A stretch of DNA of 46,605 bases, taken from Candidatus Brevibacterium intestinavium (GTDB lineage: Bacteria > Actinomycetota > Actinomycetes > Actinomycetales > Brevibacteriaceae). The stretch's first letter is position 1; every line of letters starts with the position of its first letter. The DNA is taken from the NCBI GenBank assembly GCA_019117545.1, contig DWZN01000082.1, positions 1 through 46,605 on the forward strand. Direction: 5' to 3'. The notes beneath the pieces were generated by a model. That model had not been told where the DNA came from. It saw nothing but the letters and a program-made list of their open reading frames with translations, and ran no database searches. Shown here in pieces: positions 25,036 through 33,058 of this stretch. The position numbers were made by a program, and so were the translations under genes.

Positions 25036-25215
25036 TATGTTCTCTCCTTGATTCAGTTCGCCCACGGCCGGCTGCCGTGGCTGCCAGGTACAAGCCTAAC
25101 GGGTCGGTGAGGCGGGCCGGCAACGACTGCCCCGACGGACGCGGGCGGATTCGGAGGCGACTGATCTCACACCCTCTGACCCTCTGCGCAACCGCCGGAG
25201 GCGGCCCACGGCGTG

Positions 25216-25397
25216 TAGACTTGTTTCCACACCCAAACCTTTCTCCGCACCGACGTTTTCGCGTCCGTCCAAGCGAGTTCTTGGACCTCTGCGGGTTCGG
25301 CCCGGATTGCTCGAGATGATTGCACAAGCGGCCGCAGGGTAGATCGCCATTTCAGTCATCTGCGATCAAGTGTGTGCCGACGTGAGAGAGATCACTC
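25216..25397 (+). promoter_or_regulatory. Long structured 5' leader of the DEAD-box helicase gene
   Basis: The 362 bases between glyS and the helicase hold no gene. A TAGACT hexamer (25216-25221) is a candidate -10, giving a leader of about 170 nt. Inside are a perfect 7-bp hairpin GTCCAAG/CTTGGAC (25267-25286) and an 8-bp long-range helix (25287-25294 with 25332-25339). The glyS promoter probably lies at the left side (minus-strand TAGGCT at 25098-25093). Autoregulatory leaders are known for cold-induced RNA helicases, but this one is only predicted. Confidence 0.4.
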
Positions 25398-27185
25398 ATG
25401 ACCGATGTGTCCGCAACCGAACAGACGACCCCGAAATTCTCCGAACTGGGACTCCATCCGCTCGTGCTCAAGGCCGTCCAGGCTCAGGGCTATGAGACGC
25501 CGACCCCGATCCAGGCCGAGACGATCCCGACCCTGCTGTCGGGACGCGATGTCATCGGACTGGCGCAGACCGGAACCGGCAAGACCGCCGCGTTCGCGCT
25601 GCCGGCCCTGTCCGACCTCGCCGAGGCCGGTCGTGCCGAGAACGGTCCCTTCGCCCTCGTTCTGACCCCGACCCGCGAACTCGCGATCCAGGTCGCCGAG
25701 GCCTTCACCTCCTATGCCACCGAGCTGCCCGACTTCTCCGTGCTGCCGATCTACGGCGGGCAGGCCTATGGTCCGCAGCTGGCCGGTCTGCGCCGCGGCG
25801 CCCAGGTCGTCGTCGGCACTCCCGGACGTGTCATCGACCACCTCAAGCGGGGTTCGCTCAAGCTCGGCAGCCTCCAGCACCTCATCCTCGATGAGGCCGA
25901 CGAGATGCTCAAGATGGGCTTCGCCGAGGACATCGAGGAGATCTTCAGCCAGGTCGGCGACAACCGGCAGGTGGCCCTGTTCTCGGCCACGATGCCGACG
26001 TCGATCCACCGGATCACCGGCAAGTACCTCGACGATCCGAAGGAAGTCCGGATCGCGGCGAAGTCGCAGACCGGGGCGAACATCCGCCAGCGCTACTTCA
26101 TGGTCCAGCACTCGCACAAGCTCGACGCCCTGACCCGCATCCTCGAGGTCGAGGAGTACGAGGGCATCATCATGTTCGTGCGCACGAAGCAGGCCACCGA
26201 GGAACTGGCGGAGAAGCTGCGGGCCCGCGGGTTCAAGACCGCAGCGATCAACGGCGACATCCCGCAGCAGGCGCGTGAACGCACGATCGACATGCTCCGC
26301 GACGGCAAGGTCGATATCCTCGTCGCCACCGATGTCGCCGCCCGCGGCCTCGATGTCGAACGCATCACGCTCGTGGTCAACTACGACATCCCGCACGACA
26401 CCGAGTCCTATGTCCACCGCATCGGCCGGACCGGCCGCGCCGGCCGCTCGGGTGAGGCGATCCTCTTCGTCACCCCGCGCGAGCAGCGCATGCTCGGCTC
26501 CATCGAACGCGCCACGAAGCAGAAGGTCGAACCGCTGACCCTGCCCAGCGTCGAAGAGCTGACGAACACACGGGTGGAGAAGTTCACCACACGCATCGAC
26601 GATGTGCTCGCGACCACCGAGCTGTCCGAACTCACCTCCGTCATCGAACAGTACGAGCTCTCCCGCGATGTGCCGGCCACGACCATCGCCGCGGCCCTGG
26701 CCTCGCTCGTGCTCGAATCGAACACGCTCAAGGCCGAACCGATGCCCGAGCCCACTCGCCGGCCCGGTCGGGACCGCGATGGCGGCCGCGACGGAGGCCG
26801 TCCGGGACGCGGCGGCCGCCGCGATGAGAACATGACGACCTACCGTCTGGCCGTGGGGCGCAATGAGCGTCTGCAGCCCGGCGCCGTCGTCGGTGCGATC
26901 GCGAACGAGGGCGGAATCACCTCCAAGCAGATCGGCCATATCGACATCCGCTCGAACCACACCCTCGTCGACCTGCCCAAGGACCTCGACCCGGCGGTGC
27001 TCAAGAAGCTCGCCCACACCGAGATCCAGGGACGGCCCATCGACATCCGCCCGGACTCGGGCCGTCCGGGACGTCCGTTCAAGAAGCGCAACTTCGACAA
27101 GCAGCCCGGCGACGGCCGCAACTTCCGGTCCGATCGCCGAGGTGGGAAGAAGTTCGGCGGCAACCGCTCCCGCGACCGCTACTGA
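25398..27185 (+). CDS. ATP-dependent DEAD-box RNA helicase (DeaD/CsdA-type)
   Basis: 595 residues; unwinds structured RNA in ribosome assembly and RNA decay. Motifs in order: the Q motif FSELGLHPLVLKAVQAQGYETPTPIQ (14-39, read in parts), Walker A AQTGTGKT (56-63), PTRELAIQV (91-99), TPGRVIDHL, DEAD (165-168), SAT (196-198), DVAARGLDVE and HRIGRTGRAGRSG. After the two RecA domains there is a basic Gly/Arg-rich linker (about 455-475), a DbpA-like RNA-binding domain (YRLAVGRNERLQPGAVVGAIANEGG through IDIRSNHTLVDLP) and a basic RGG-like tail ending SRDRY. The ATG at 25398 follows a GAGAGAG purine run. It has a long leader and two terminator-like hairpins after it. Confidence 0.95.
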   Translation: MTDVSATEQTTPKFSELGLHPLVLKAVQAQGYETPTPIQAETIPTLLSGRDVIGLAQTGTGKTAAFALPALSDLAEAGRAENGPFALVLTPTRELAIQVAEAFTSYATELPDFSVLPIYGGQAYGPQLAGLRRGAQVVVGTPGRVIDHLKRGSLKLGSLQHLILDEADEMLKMGFAEDIEEIFSQVGDNRQVALFSATMPTSIHRITGKYLDDPKEVRIAAKSQTGANIRQRYFMVQHSHKLDALTRILEVEEYEGIIMFVRTKQATEELAEKLRARGFKTAAINGDIPQQARERTIDMLRDGKVDILVATDVAARGLDVERITLVVNYDIPHDTESYVHRIGRTGRAGRSGEAILFVTPREQRMLGSIERATKQKVEPLTLPSVEELTNTRVEKFTTRIDDVLATTELSELTSVIEQYELSRDVPATTIAAALASLVLESNTLKAEPMPEPTRRPGRDRDGGRDGGRPGRGGRRDENMTTYRLAVGRNERLQPGAVVGAIANEGGITSKQIGHIDIRSNHTLVDLPKDLDPAVLKKLAHTEIQGRPIDIRPDSGRPGRPFKKRNFDKQPGDGRNFRSDRRGGKKFGGNRSRDRY

Positions 27186-27188
27186 TCG

Positions 27189-27221
27189 GTTCGGTCGGTT
27201 CAGCCGCTGATCCGACCGAAC
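27189..27221. terminator. Hairpin between helicase and uppS (first)
   Basis: A 10-bp perfect stem (GTTCGGTCGG at 27189-27198 with 27212-27221) has a 13-nt loop. It begins 4 bases after the helicase stop. Confidence 0.6.
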
Positions 27222-27234
27222 GATTCAGGACGGA

Positions 27235-27261
27235 CCCCTCGCAGCGTCTTGCTGCGGGGGG
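27235..27261. terminator. Hairpin between helicase and uppS (second)
   Basis: An 11-pair stem (27235-27245 with 27251-27261, one T-G pair) has the loop GTCTT. It is placed 11 bases from the uppS stop codon, so it probably ends transcripts of the facing uppS gene. Confidence 0.65.
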
Positions 27262-27271
27262 CGTCGGCGGT

Positions 27272-28048
27272 TCAGGCCGAGGGCGTGTCGACGGCACCGC
27301 CGAAGCGCCGGTCGCGGCGGGCGTACTCTTCGATGGCCGCCCACAGGGTGCGGCGGTCGACATCGGGCCACAGCACGTCCTGGAAGACCATCTCGGCATA
27401 GGCGGACTGCCAGAGCAGGAAGTTCGAGGTCCGCTGCTCGCCGGACGAGCGCATGAACAGGTCGACGTCGGGCACGCCGGGGGCGTAGAGGCGCGATCGC
27501 AGCGTCTTCTCCGTGACCTTGCCGGGTTTGAGCCTGCCCGCGGCGACCTCGGTGGTGATCTCATTGACCGCGTCGATGATCTCGGACCGGCCTCCGTAGT
27601 TGACGCAGAACTGAAGCGTCAGGCCCGTGTTGCCCTTGGTCATCTCGGCCGCGGTCTCGAGCTCATCGATGACCGACCGCCACAGACGGCCCCGGCGGCC
27701 GGACCACACGATGCGCACGCCGAGCGCATTGAGCTCGTCCCGGCGACGGCGGATGACATCGCGGTTGAACCCCATGAGGAAGCGCACCTCGTCGGGTGAG
27801 CGCTTCCAGTTCTCCGTCGAGAACGCGTACGCGGACAGATAGTCCACGCCCGCCTCGATGGCCCCGTGGATGACGTCGAGCAGGGACGCCTCGCCGGCCC
27901 TGTGCCCCTCGGTGCGCGGCAGACCCCGCTGATTGGCCCACCGACCGTTTCCGTCCATGACGATGGCGACGTGCCGGGGCACGAACTTCGCATCGATGCG
28001 CGGAGGCCGTGCTCCGCTGGGGTGGGCCGGTGGGGCGGGGTAGTTCAT
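27272..28048 (-). CDS. uppS: Isoprenyl transferase (undecaprenyl/decaprenyl diphosphate synthase)
   Basis: 258 residues; cis-prenyltransferase that makes the polyprenyl diphosphate carrier of cell-wall synthesis. Motifs: [20 protein letters not shown] with the catalytic Asp at residue 32, [34 protein letters not shown], and the C-terminal [19 protein letters not shown] and [12 protein letters not shown]. All five conserved regions of the family are intact. The ATG at 28048 overlaps the recO stop as ATGA and has GGAGAG 5 bases upstream, so recO-uppS form an operon as in many actinobacteria. Chain length cannot be read from the sequence. Confidence 0.95.
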   Translation of the reverse strand: MNYPAPPAHPSGARPPRIDAKFVPRHVAIVMDGNGRWANQRGLPRTEGHRAGEASLLDVIHGAIEAGVDYLSAYAFSTENWKRSPDEVRFLMGFNRDVIRRRRDELNALGVRIVWSGRRGRLWRSVIDELETAAEMTKGNTGLTLQFCVNYGGRSEIIDAVNEITTEVAAGRLKPGKVTEKTLRSRLYAPGVPDVDLFMRSSGEQRTSNFLLWQSAYAEMVFQDVLWPDVDRRTLWAAIEEYARRDRRFGGAVDTPSA

Positions 28049-28773
28049 GTGCTCTCCAGAACTCTCAGTGATCGGATATTGCGCTCGAGGTGCCAGGAGA
28101 CCCAGTCGGTCACGAGCTTCGAGGCATCCATCTGGTCGTGCAGATCCGCGGACTCGGCGGTCTCCCAGTCTCCGGTCAGCAGCGCGGCCATGTGTTCGAG
28201 CGCGTCGGTGTCCGGCAGGGCCGCTCCCGAGGTGCGGCACTGCGTGCACACGGCTCCGCCGAGTCCGGCCGAGAAGGCCCGGTGCGGTCCGGGCCGACCG
28301 CACTGGGCGCAGTCGAGCAGGCTCGGTGCCCACCCGGCCACGGACATCGCCCGCAGCAGATAGGCGTCCAAGGCCAGCCTCGGCGGGTGTTCGCGGTTGC
28401 ACAGGGAGCGGATGGCGGAGACGAGGAGGAGGAAGTGGGTGCGCGAGACCGGTTCGGCCTCGGTGATGCGCGAGGCGGTCTCGGCCATCACCGAGGCGGC
28501 CGAGTAGACATCGTAGTCGCTGGCGATCCCGCGGGCGAAGGGTTCGATCAGCTCGACCTGGGTGACGATGTCGAGGCTGCGACCGACATGGCACTGCAGG
28601 TCGACGAGCATGAACGGTTCGAGACGGGAGCCGAAACGCGATTTCGTTCGGCGCACCCCCTTGGCGACCGCACGGATGAGCCCGTGGCTGCGAGTGAGCA
28701 CGGAGACGATGCGGTCGGCTTCGCCGAGCTTGTGCCCTGAGAGCACGATGCCTTCATCCCGATAGTTGTGCAC
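28045..28773 (-). CDS. recO: DNA repair protein RecO
   Basis: 242 residues; loads RecA at gaps together with RecR. The N-terminal OB fold begins [23 protein letters not shown], the family's usual opening, and is followed by [17 protein letters not shown]. The C-terminal part holds a C4 zinc site (Cys155, Cys158, Cys176, Cys179 in DCAQCGRPG and VCTQCRTSG). The GTG at 28773 is preferred to the GTG at 28791: the latter lies inside the leuA terminator arm, while a GATAAT box ends exactly 6 nt before 28773, predicting a leaderless mRNA, and homologues begin here. It is operonic with uppS. Confidence 0.92.
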   Translation of the reverse strand: MHNYRDEGIVLSGHKLGEADRIVSVLTRSHGLIRAVAKGVRRTKSRFGSRLEPFMLVDLQCHVGRSLDIVTQVELIEPFARGIASDYDVYSAASVMAETASRITEAEPVSRTHFLLLVSAIRSLCNREHPPRLALDAYLLRAMSVAGWAPSLLDCAQCGRPGPHRAFSAGLGGAVCTQCRTSGAALPDTDALEHMAALLTGDWETAESADLHDQMDASKLVTDWVSWHLERNIRSLRVLEST

Positions 28774-28779
28774 CCGCCC

Positions 28780-28785
28780 ATTATC
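28780..28785 (-). promoter_or_regulatory. -10 box of recO-uppS, leaderless candidate
   Basis: Minus-strand GATAAT then 6 nt (GGGCGG) then the GTG at 28773, the same hexamer and spacing as at dusB. No SD is present. It lies 4 nt beyond the leuA terminator. Confidence 0.5.
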
Positions 28786-28788
28786 GCT

Positions 28789-28822
28789 CACGCGCGGCGG
28801 GGAATCATCCCCGCCGCGCGTG
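28789..28822 (-). terminator. Terminator after leuA
   Basis: A perfect 14-bp stem (CACGCGCGGCGGGG at 28789-28802 with 28809-28822) has a 6-nt loop, 41 bases after the leuA stop. No T-run. Confidence 0.75.
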
Positions 28823-28863
28823 AAACTGCTGTGAGCTCGGCCCCTGATGAGCCCGGCGGCGCC

Positions 28864-30633
28864 TCAGGCCTGCCGCTGCGCCTCGCGATCGCGGGCGGCG
28901 CGGTTGACGGCCGAGACCACGGCCTTGAGCGAGGCCTTCGTGATGTTCGGGTGCAGTCCGGCGCCCCAGACGACACGGTCGGCCACGGCGAGTTCGACAT
29001 AGGCGGCCGCCGTCGTGTCGGCGCCCGAGCCGATGGCGTGCTCGGTGTAGTCCTGGAGGCGGACGTCGACGTCGAAGTTCTCGATGAGGATCTTCACGAG
29101 TGCGTCGATCGGACCATTGCCGTGGCCTTCGTAGCTGCGTTCCTGACCGTCGACGATGAGATCGACCTCGACGCGTTCGGACGGACGGCCCTCCGCCGAC
29201 CCGGAGTCCGTGCGCAGCCCCACGATCTGGAACCGGCCCCAGGCCTTGTCGGGGTCATCGCTGGGCAGGTACTCGTAGTTGAAGATGCGGCGGATCTCCT
29301 CGGCGTTGACCTCGCCGCCGCCCTCGGTGTGCTGCTGGACGGCGCGGGAGAACTCGACCTGCATCCGGCGCGGCAGCTCGAGGCCGTACTCGCTCTTGAG
29401 CAGGTAGGTCACACCGCCCTTGCCGGACTGGGAGTTGACGCGGATGATCGCCTCGTAGGAGCGTCCGAGGTCCTTCGGATCCACGGGCAGGTAGGGCATG
29501 TCCCATTCCATCAGATCCACGGGCGTGCCCTGCGCGTTCGCCTTCTTCTCACGGTCGGCGAAGGCCTTGTTGATCGCGTCCTGGTGCGAACCGGAGAACG
29601 AGGTGAACACGAGGTCGCCGCCGTAGGGGTGACGTTCGTGGACGCCGATCTGGTTGCATTCGGTCACGGTGTGGATGACGTCGTCGATATCGGAGAAGTC
29701 GAGTTCGGGGTCGACGCCCTGCGTGTAGAGGTTGAGCGCGACCGTGACCAGGTCGAGGTTGCCGGTGCGCTCTCCGTTGCCGAACAGGCACCCTTCGATC
29801 CGGTCGGCGCCGGCCATCATGCCCAACTCCGCGGCCGCGACTCCGGTGCCCCGGTCATTGTGCGGGTGCAGGGATACGGCCACCTCGTCGCGGTAGGGCA
29901 TATTGCGGCAGAACCATTCGATCTGGTCCGCATACGTGTTCGGGGTGCCGCGTTCGACGGTGGCGGGCAGGTTGACCACGGTCTCGCGCCCGGCTGCCGG
30001 CTGCCACATGTCGAGGACGGATCCGACGATGTCGAGGGCGAACTCCGGCTCGGTGTCGACGAAGATCTCCGGCGAGTACTGATAGCCGAAGTCCGAGTCG
30101 GACAGCAGCGTCTCCGCATGCTTCATCACCGCCTGCGTACCCTGCAGAGCGATATCGCGGGTCTGGTCGAAGCCGTCGCCGTCGAAACCGAAGACGATCT
30201 TGCGGAACACGGGCGCGGTCGCGTTGTAGAGGTGGACCGTCGGCATCTTCGCACCGACGAGGGATTCGACCGTGCGTTCGATGAGGTCCTCACGCGCCTG
30301 GGTGAGCACGGAGATGCGCACATCGTCGGGAATCGCGTCCTGTTCGATGATCTCGCGGACGAAGTCGAAGTCGACCTGGCTGGCGGCGGGGAAACCGACC
30401 TCGATCTCCTTGAACCCGAGACGCACGAGCAGATCGAACATCTTCCGCTTGCGGTCCGGCGTCATCGGATCGATCAGGGCCTGGTTGCCGTCTCGCAGAT
30501 CGGTGCTCAGCCACCGAGGGGCCTGGCGGATGATCTGATCGGGCCAGGTGCGGTCGCGCATGTCGAGGGCGATGCGCTCCTGGAAGGACTTGTACTTGCT
30601 GAACGGCATCGGGGTGGGCTTCTGCAGTTTCAT
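28864..30633 (-). CDS. leuA: 2-isopropylmalate synthase
   Basis: 589 residues; condenses 2-ketoisovalerate with acetyl-CoA, the first step of leucine synthesis. The long actinobacterial type (LeuA2-like) begins MKLQKPTPMPFSKYKSF. The DRE-TIM barrel has STDLRDGNQALIDPM (catalytic Arg47, metal Asp48), EIEVGFPAAS, the metal-binding HPHNDRGTGVA and GNGERTGNLDLV. The C-terminal regulatory domain for leucine feedback is present (VDLIVDGQERSYEGHGNGPIDA, YTEHAIGSGADTTAAAYVEL). The ATG at 30633 has GAGGA 5 bases upstream. It is a single gene with a leader of roughly 150 nt that may be regulatory, and a terminator of its own. Confidence 0.96.
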   Translation of the reverse strand: MKLQKPTPMPFSKYKSFQERIALDMRDRTWPDQIIRQAPRWLSTDLRDGNQALIDPMTPDRKRKMFDLLVRLGFKEIEVGFPAASQVDFDFVREIIEQDAIPDDVRISVLTQAREDLIERTVESLVGAKMPTVHLYNATAPVFRKIVFGFDGDGFDQTRDIALQGTQAVMKHAETLLSDSDFGYQYSPEIFVDTEPEFALDIVGSVLDMWQPAAGRETVVNLPATVERGTPNTYADQIEWFCRNMPYRDEVAVSLHPHNDRGTGVAAAELGMMAGADRIEGCLFGNGERTGNLDLVTVALNLYTQGVDPELDFSDIDDVIHTVTECNQIGVHERHPYGGDLVFTSFSGSHQDAINKAFADREKKANAQGTPVDLMEWDMPYLPVDPKDLGRSYEAIIRVNSQSGKGGVTYLLKSEYGLELPRRMQVEFSRAVQQHTEGGGEVNAEEIRRIFNYEYLPSDDPDKAWGRFQIVGLRTDSGSAEGRPSERVEVDLIVDGQERSYEGHGNGPIDALVKILIENFDVDVRLQDYTEHAIGSGADTTAAAYVELAVADRVVWGAGLHPNITKASLKAVVSAVNRAARDREAQRQA

Positions 30634-30634
30634 T

Positions 30635-30735
30635 GTTCCTCTATCTCGAGTTCGTACGCTTGACCAGCATAGGAAGACTCCGCGACGAGTGTGCTGTCCG
30701 ATCAGGACTCGTCGCGGCAAGGAAGGAGGAGGAAC
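30635..30735 (-). promoter_or_regulatory. leuA 5' leader with hairpin and anti-SD segment
   Basis: An 11-bp perfect hairpin (CCGCGACGAGT at 30680-30690 with 30707-30717, 16-nt loop) lies in the leader. The leuA SD segment GAGGAAC (minus strand 30641-30635) is complementary over 7 nt to an upstream leader segment GTTCCTC (30735-30729). A TATGAT box (minus strand 30799-30794) may be the -10. No leucine-rich leader peptide was found. Confidence 0.4.
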
Positions 30736-30843
30736 CTGTGTGCCACGCTTTCACCGTAGACCGGTTGCCTCCGCCCGTCCCACATCCGTCCACATCATAA
30801 GACCGCCGAGGCGGCCGCGGCCCGTCCGTGCGCCCGTGTGTCA

Positions 30844-30871
30844 GCGGCGCCGCCCCGCTCGGCGGCGCCGC
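30844..30871 (-). terminator. Terminator after the Pro/Gly-rich membrane protein gene
   Basis: A perfect 11-bp stem (GCGGCGCCGCC at 30844-30854 with 30861-30871) has a 6-nt loop. It lies directly after the stop codon at 30873-30875 on the minus strand. Confidence 0.75.
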
Positions 30872-30872
30872 C

Positions 30873-32126
30873 TCACTTGAGGAAGTCGACCGAGGCCCGC
30901 CGGACGTTGAAGCCGATCCCGGACTCATCGGACTTGCACTCCATGCCCTCTTCCGACGAGGTGCAGGTCATTCCCGCCGCGGAGATCGAATCCCCGTAGC
31001 CGAGCACACGGGCCGGCCCCTCGGACTCGGGGGCCTCGAGGCAGGAGAATCCGGCTCCCTCGTCATTGGCCACGACGATGGAGCCCCAGTCGTCGAGGCG
31101 GCAGTCGTCGGGCTTCTCCGGCGGCGAGTAGTCGTAGTCGTTGATCACGCAGCGGGCGCGTTCGGAGTCGATCGTGCACGAGATGTTGCCCGAAGGAGAG
31201 GTGAAGACCTCCTCGGCCACGGGCGGTGAGGAGCTGTCAGACGCCGATGGCTGCGGATCGGTCTGACCGGTCGTGGGCTGATCGCTCGGCGGAGCGGTCA
31301 CCTCATCGGTGCCCTGGGTCGAGTCCCAGACGATGTAGCCGACGATGCCGAGGGCCAGCACGAGCGCGATGGACGCGAGCACCCACAGCCAGGCGGGGAC
31401 CTTCTTCGTCTCGGGCTGCCGACCGTACGGGCCGCCCGGTCCTGTCGGCCCACCGGGCCCGGCCGGCCCACCCGGACCGCCGGGGCCTGACGCTCCGTAG
31501 GCGGGCCCGGCGGCCGGGGCGGCCGCATAAGCGGGTCCGAAGGCCGGCGGCTGACCGCCCGAGCCGGTCTCGGGCTGGACCGGGCCGGCTCCGGGGTGGC
31601 CTTGGGCCTGGCCGCCCTGGGAGTGGAGAGCGCCGGCGGGTGCGGGCGCGCCGGCCGAGCGCATCGGCTCGGGGTGGGCCTCCGTTTCTCCCGCGGCTCC
31701 GAACTCGGGCCCCCATGGGGTCGGATTCGGGTGGGCGGGCCCGGGTTCATCCGTGTCCGGCCGCGCTGGGGAGGCTCCCTGCGGATTCCACTGCTTGGGG
31801 GCCGAAGCGGCCTCGGCAGCGGCGATGTCGTCGGAGTTCGCTTTCCGGGGTGCCGCCGGCAGACCGCCGGTCTCGTATCCATCGGCGGCCGCCAGCCGGC
31901 GCAGTTCCTCGAGGCTGAGCACCTCGGTGGCCTGGGTGCCGTCGGAGTCGACCATCGACTGCAGCCGCTGCAGCTCCTCGGGAGTCAGTGCTTGGGTGGA
32001 GCCGTCTGCGGCCGCGGACCCGTCCTGGCCGATGAACAACTGGGTTGTGATCGACTCCGGAGACTCCTCGGCCGGTTTCCGACGCCCTGGGCGCGGAGGA
32101 TGGTTCGGCACGGGTGGAATGCTCAT
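30873..32126 (-). CDS. Single-pass membrane protein with Pro/Gly-rich cytoplasmic region and Cys-containing outer domain
   Basis: 417 residues. The N-terminal 240 residues are disordered in look, with two short helical blocks (LTPEELQRLQSMV, LSLEELRRLAAAD) and a collagen-like stretch (ASGPGGPGGPAGPGGPTGPG). A single hydrophobic helix (about 244-266, LWVLASIALVLALGIVGYIVW) precedes an extracytoplasmic Ser/Pro/Thr linker and a C-terminal domain starting FTSPSGNISCTID and holding about six Cys, ending GIGFNVRRASVDFLK. I know this C-terminal pattern (SPSGNIxC...C...C...C...GF) from actinobacterial cell-surface proteins of unknown function. The start has no SD; GAAAAT ends 6 nt upstream (leaderless candidate). 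It is divergent from the L,D-transpeptidase-like lipoprotein. Function unknown. Confidence 0.8.
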   Translation of the reverse strand: MSIPPVPNHPPRPGRRKPAEESPESITTQLFIGQDGSAAADGSTQALTPEELQRLQSMVDSDGTQATEVLSLEELRRLAAADGYETGGLPAAPRKANSDDIAAAEAASAPKQWNPQGASPARPDTDEPGPAHPNPTPWGPEFGAAGETEAHPEPMRSAGAPAPAGALHSQGGQAQGHPGAGPVQPETGSGGQPPAFGPAYAAAPAAGPAYGASGPGGPGGPAGPGGPTGPGGPYGRQPETKKVPAWLWVLASIALVLALGIVGYIVWDSTQGTDEVTAPPSDQPTTGQTDPQPSASDSSSPPVAEEVFTSPSGNISCTIDSERARCVINDYDYSPPEKPDDCRLDDWGSIVVANDEGAGFSCLEAPESEGPARVLGYGDSISAAGMTCTSSEEGMECKSDESGIGFNVRRASVDFLK

Positions 32127-32132
32127 GGAGTC

Positions 32133-32138
32133 ATTTTC
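32133..32138 (-). promoter_or_regulatory. Weak -10-like hexamer before the Pro/Gly-rich protein gene
   Basis: Minus-strand GAAAAT, 6 nt before the ATG at 32126, where no SD exists. The match to TAnnnT is partial (A2 and T6 only). Confidence 0.3.
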
Positions 32139-32186
32139 GCACAGTCATTGCCCGGCGATTCTCAAGCTTCGTGAGAGGATGGGCTC

Positions 32187-33053
32187 ATGTCCAGTGGAGT
32201 TCATCGGCGCCTCGGCCTGCCCGTGCTCGTCGTCCTCGCTCTGACGCTGACCGCCTGCGGCGCCGATGCCGACGGCGGCGACGCTGACTCCGCACAGGCC
32301 GATTCCACGACCCTGGCCGCCCCCGCGCAGCAGACGAGCATCGGCGATCTGGCCGCGCCGGCACAGTCCGCCCCGGCAGGGTCCTCACCAGCCGGGTCCG
32401 ACGACGATGCCGCCTCGGGCACTGGGCCGATCGCCTCCGAGTCCGAGACCGCCGGACCGGCTCATTCGGTCCCGGTGCCGGGACTGAAGCAGGAGTATGC
32501 CGATCAGATCCCGCAGGAGACCTCGCAGGTCCTCGTCGCCACCTCCCCCGATGCGAAGTCCGAGGAGTCGACGCTGAGCTTCTACCGGTTCGAGGACGAG
32601 GAGTGGACGAAGCTCAAGACCTTCTCGACCCACAACGGCAGCAACGGGTGGCTCAAGGACCGGCACGAGGGCGACAGGACGACCCCCATCGGGGTGTTCA
32701 CACTCAGCGACGCCGGCGGGTACAGACCCGATCCCGGCACCGAGCTGCCCTACACCCAGGACGACCATCTGCCCTCCTCGGCGACGGTGGCCTACGGACC
32801 GGACTATGCCTCGGTGTTCGACTACATCATCGCCATCGACTACAACCGCGTCCCCGGGAATCCGCCCACGGACACGACCCGACCGATGGGGTGGGACAAG
32901 GGCGGCGGCATCTGGCTCCACCTCGACCACGATTCGGGCACCAACGGCTGTGTGACCCTGGAGGAATCCGATCTCAAGTGGCTCCTGCGCACCATCGACC
33001 CCGATGCCCACCCGCGCATCGCCATGGGTCCGGAAGACGAGCTGAAGAAGTGA
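32187..33053 (+). CDS. Lipoprotein with YkuD-like (L,D-transpeptidase fold) domain
   Basis: 288 residues. The signal peptide ends in a lipobox LTLTACG with lipidated Cys24, followed by a low-complexity Ala/Ser/Asp linker to about residue 95. The C-terminal domain (about 110-280) has the YkuD pattern: DRTTPIGVFTLSDAGG, a histidine in GGGIWLHLDHDSGTNGCVTL (His245, nucleophile Cys255) and a helix after it. The usual S-H-G-C motif reads T-N-G-C, a variant found in secreted YkuD proteins outside the classical 3-3 crosslinking enzymes. A role in peptidoglycan crosslinking or remodelling outside the membrane is likely but the variant motif leaves the reaction open. The ATG at 32187 has GAGAGGA about 7 bases upstream. 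The next gene starts 6 bases after the stop. Confidence 0.8.
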   Translation: MSSGVHRRLGLPVLVVLALTLTACGADADGGDADSAQADSTTLAAPAQQTSIGDLAAPAQSAPAGSSPAGSDDDAASGTGPIASESETAGPAHSVPVPGLKQEYADQIPQETSQVLVATSPDAKSEESTLSFYRFEDEEWTKLKTFSTHNGSNGWLKDRHEGDRTTPIGVFTLSDAGGYRPDPGTELPYTQDDHLPSSATVAYGPDYASVFDYIIAIDYNRVPGNPPTDTTRPMGWDKGGGIWLHLDHDSGTNGCVTLEESDLKWLLRTIDPDAHPRIAMGPEDELKK

Positions 33054-33058
33054 GCAGG

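Noticed and set aside
25392..27017. Open frame of 541 codons opposite the DEAD-box helicase
   Set aside because: Antisense shadow caused by GC bias at third codon positions; the sense strand has all helicase motifs.
30641..30754. Possible 37-codon leader peptide of leuA
   Set aside because: Leu residues are not clustered and the GTG has no close SD; it does not fit classical leucine attenuation.
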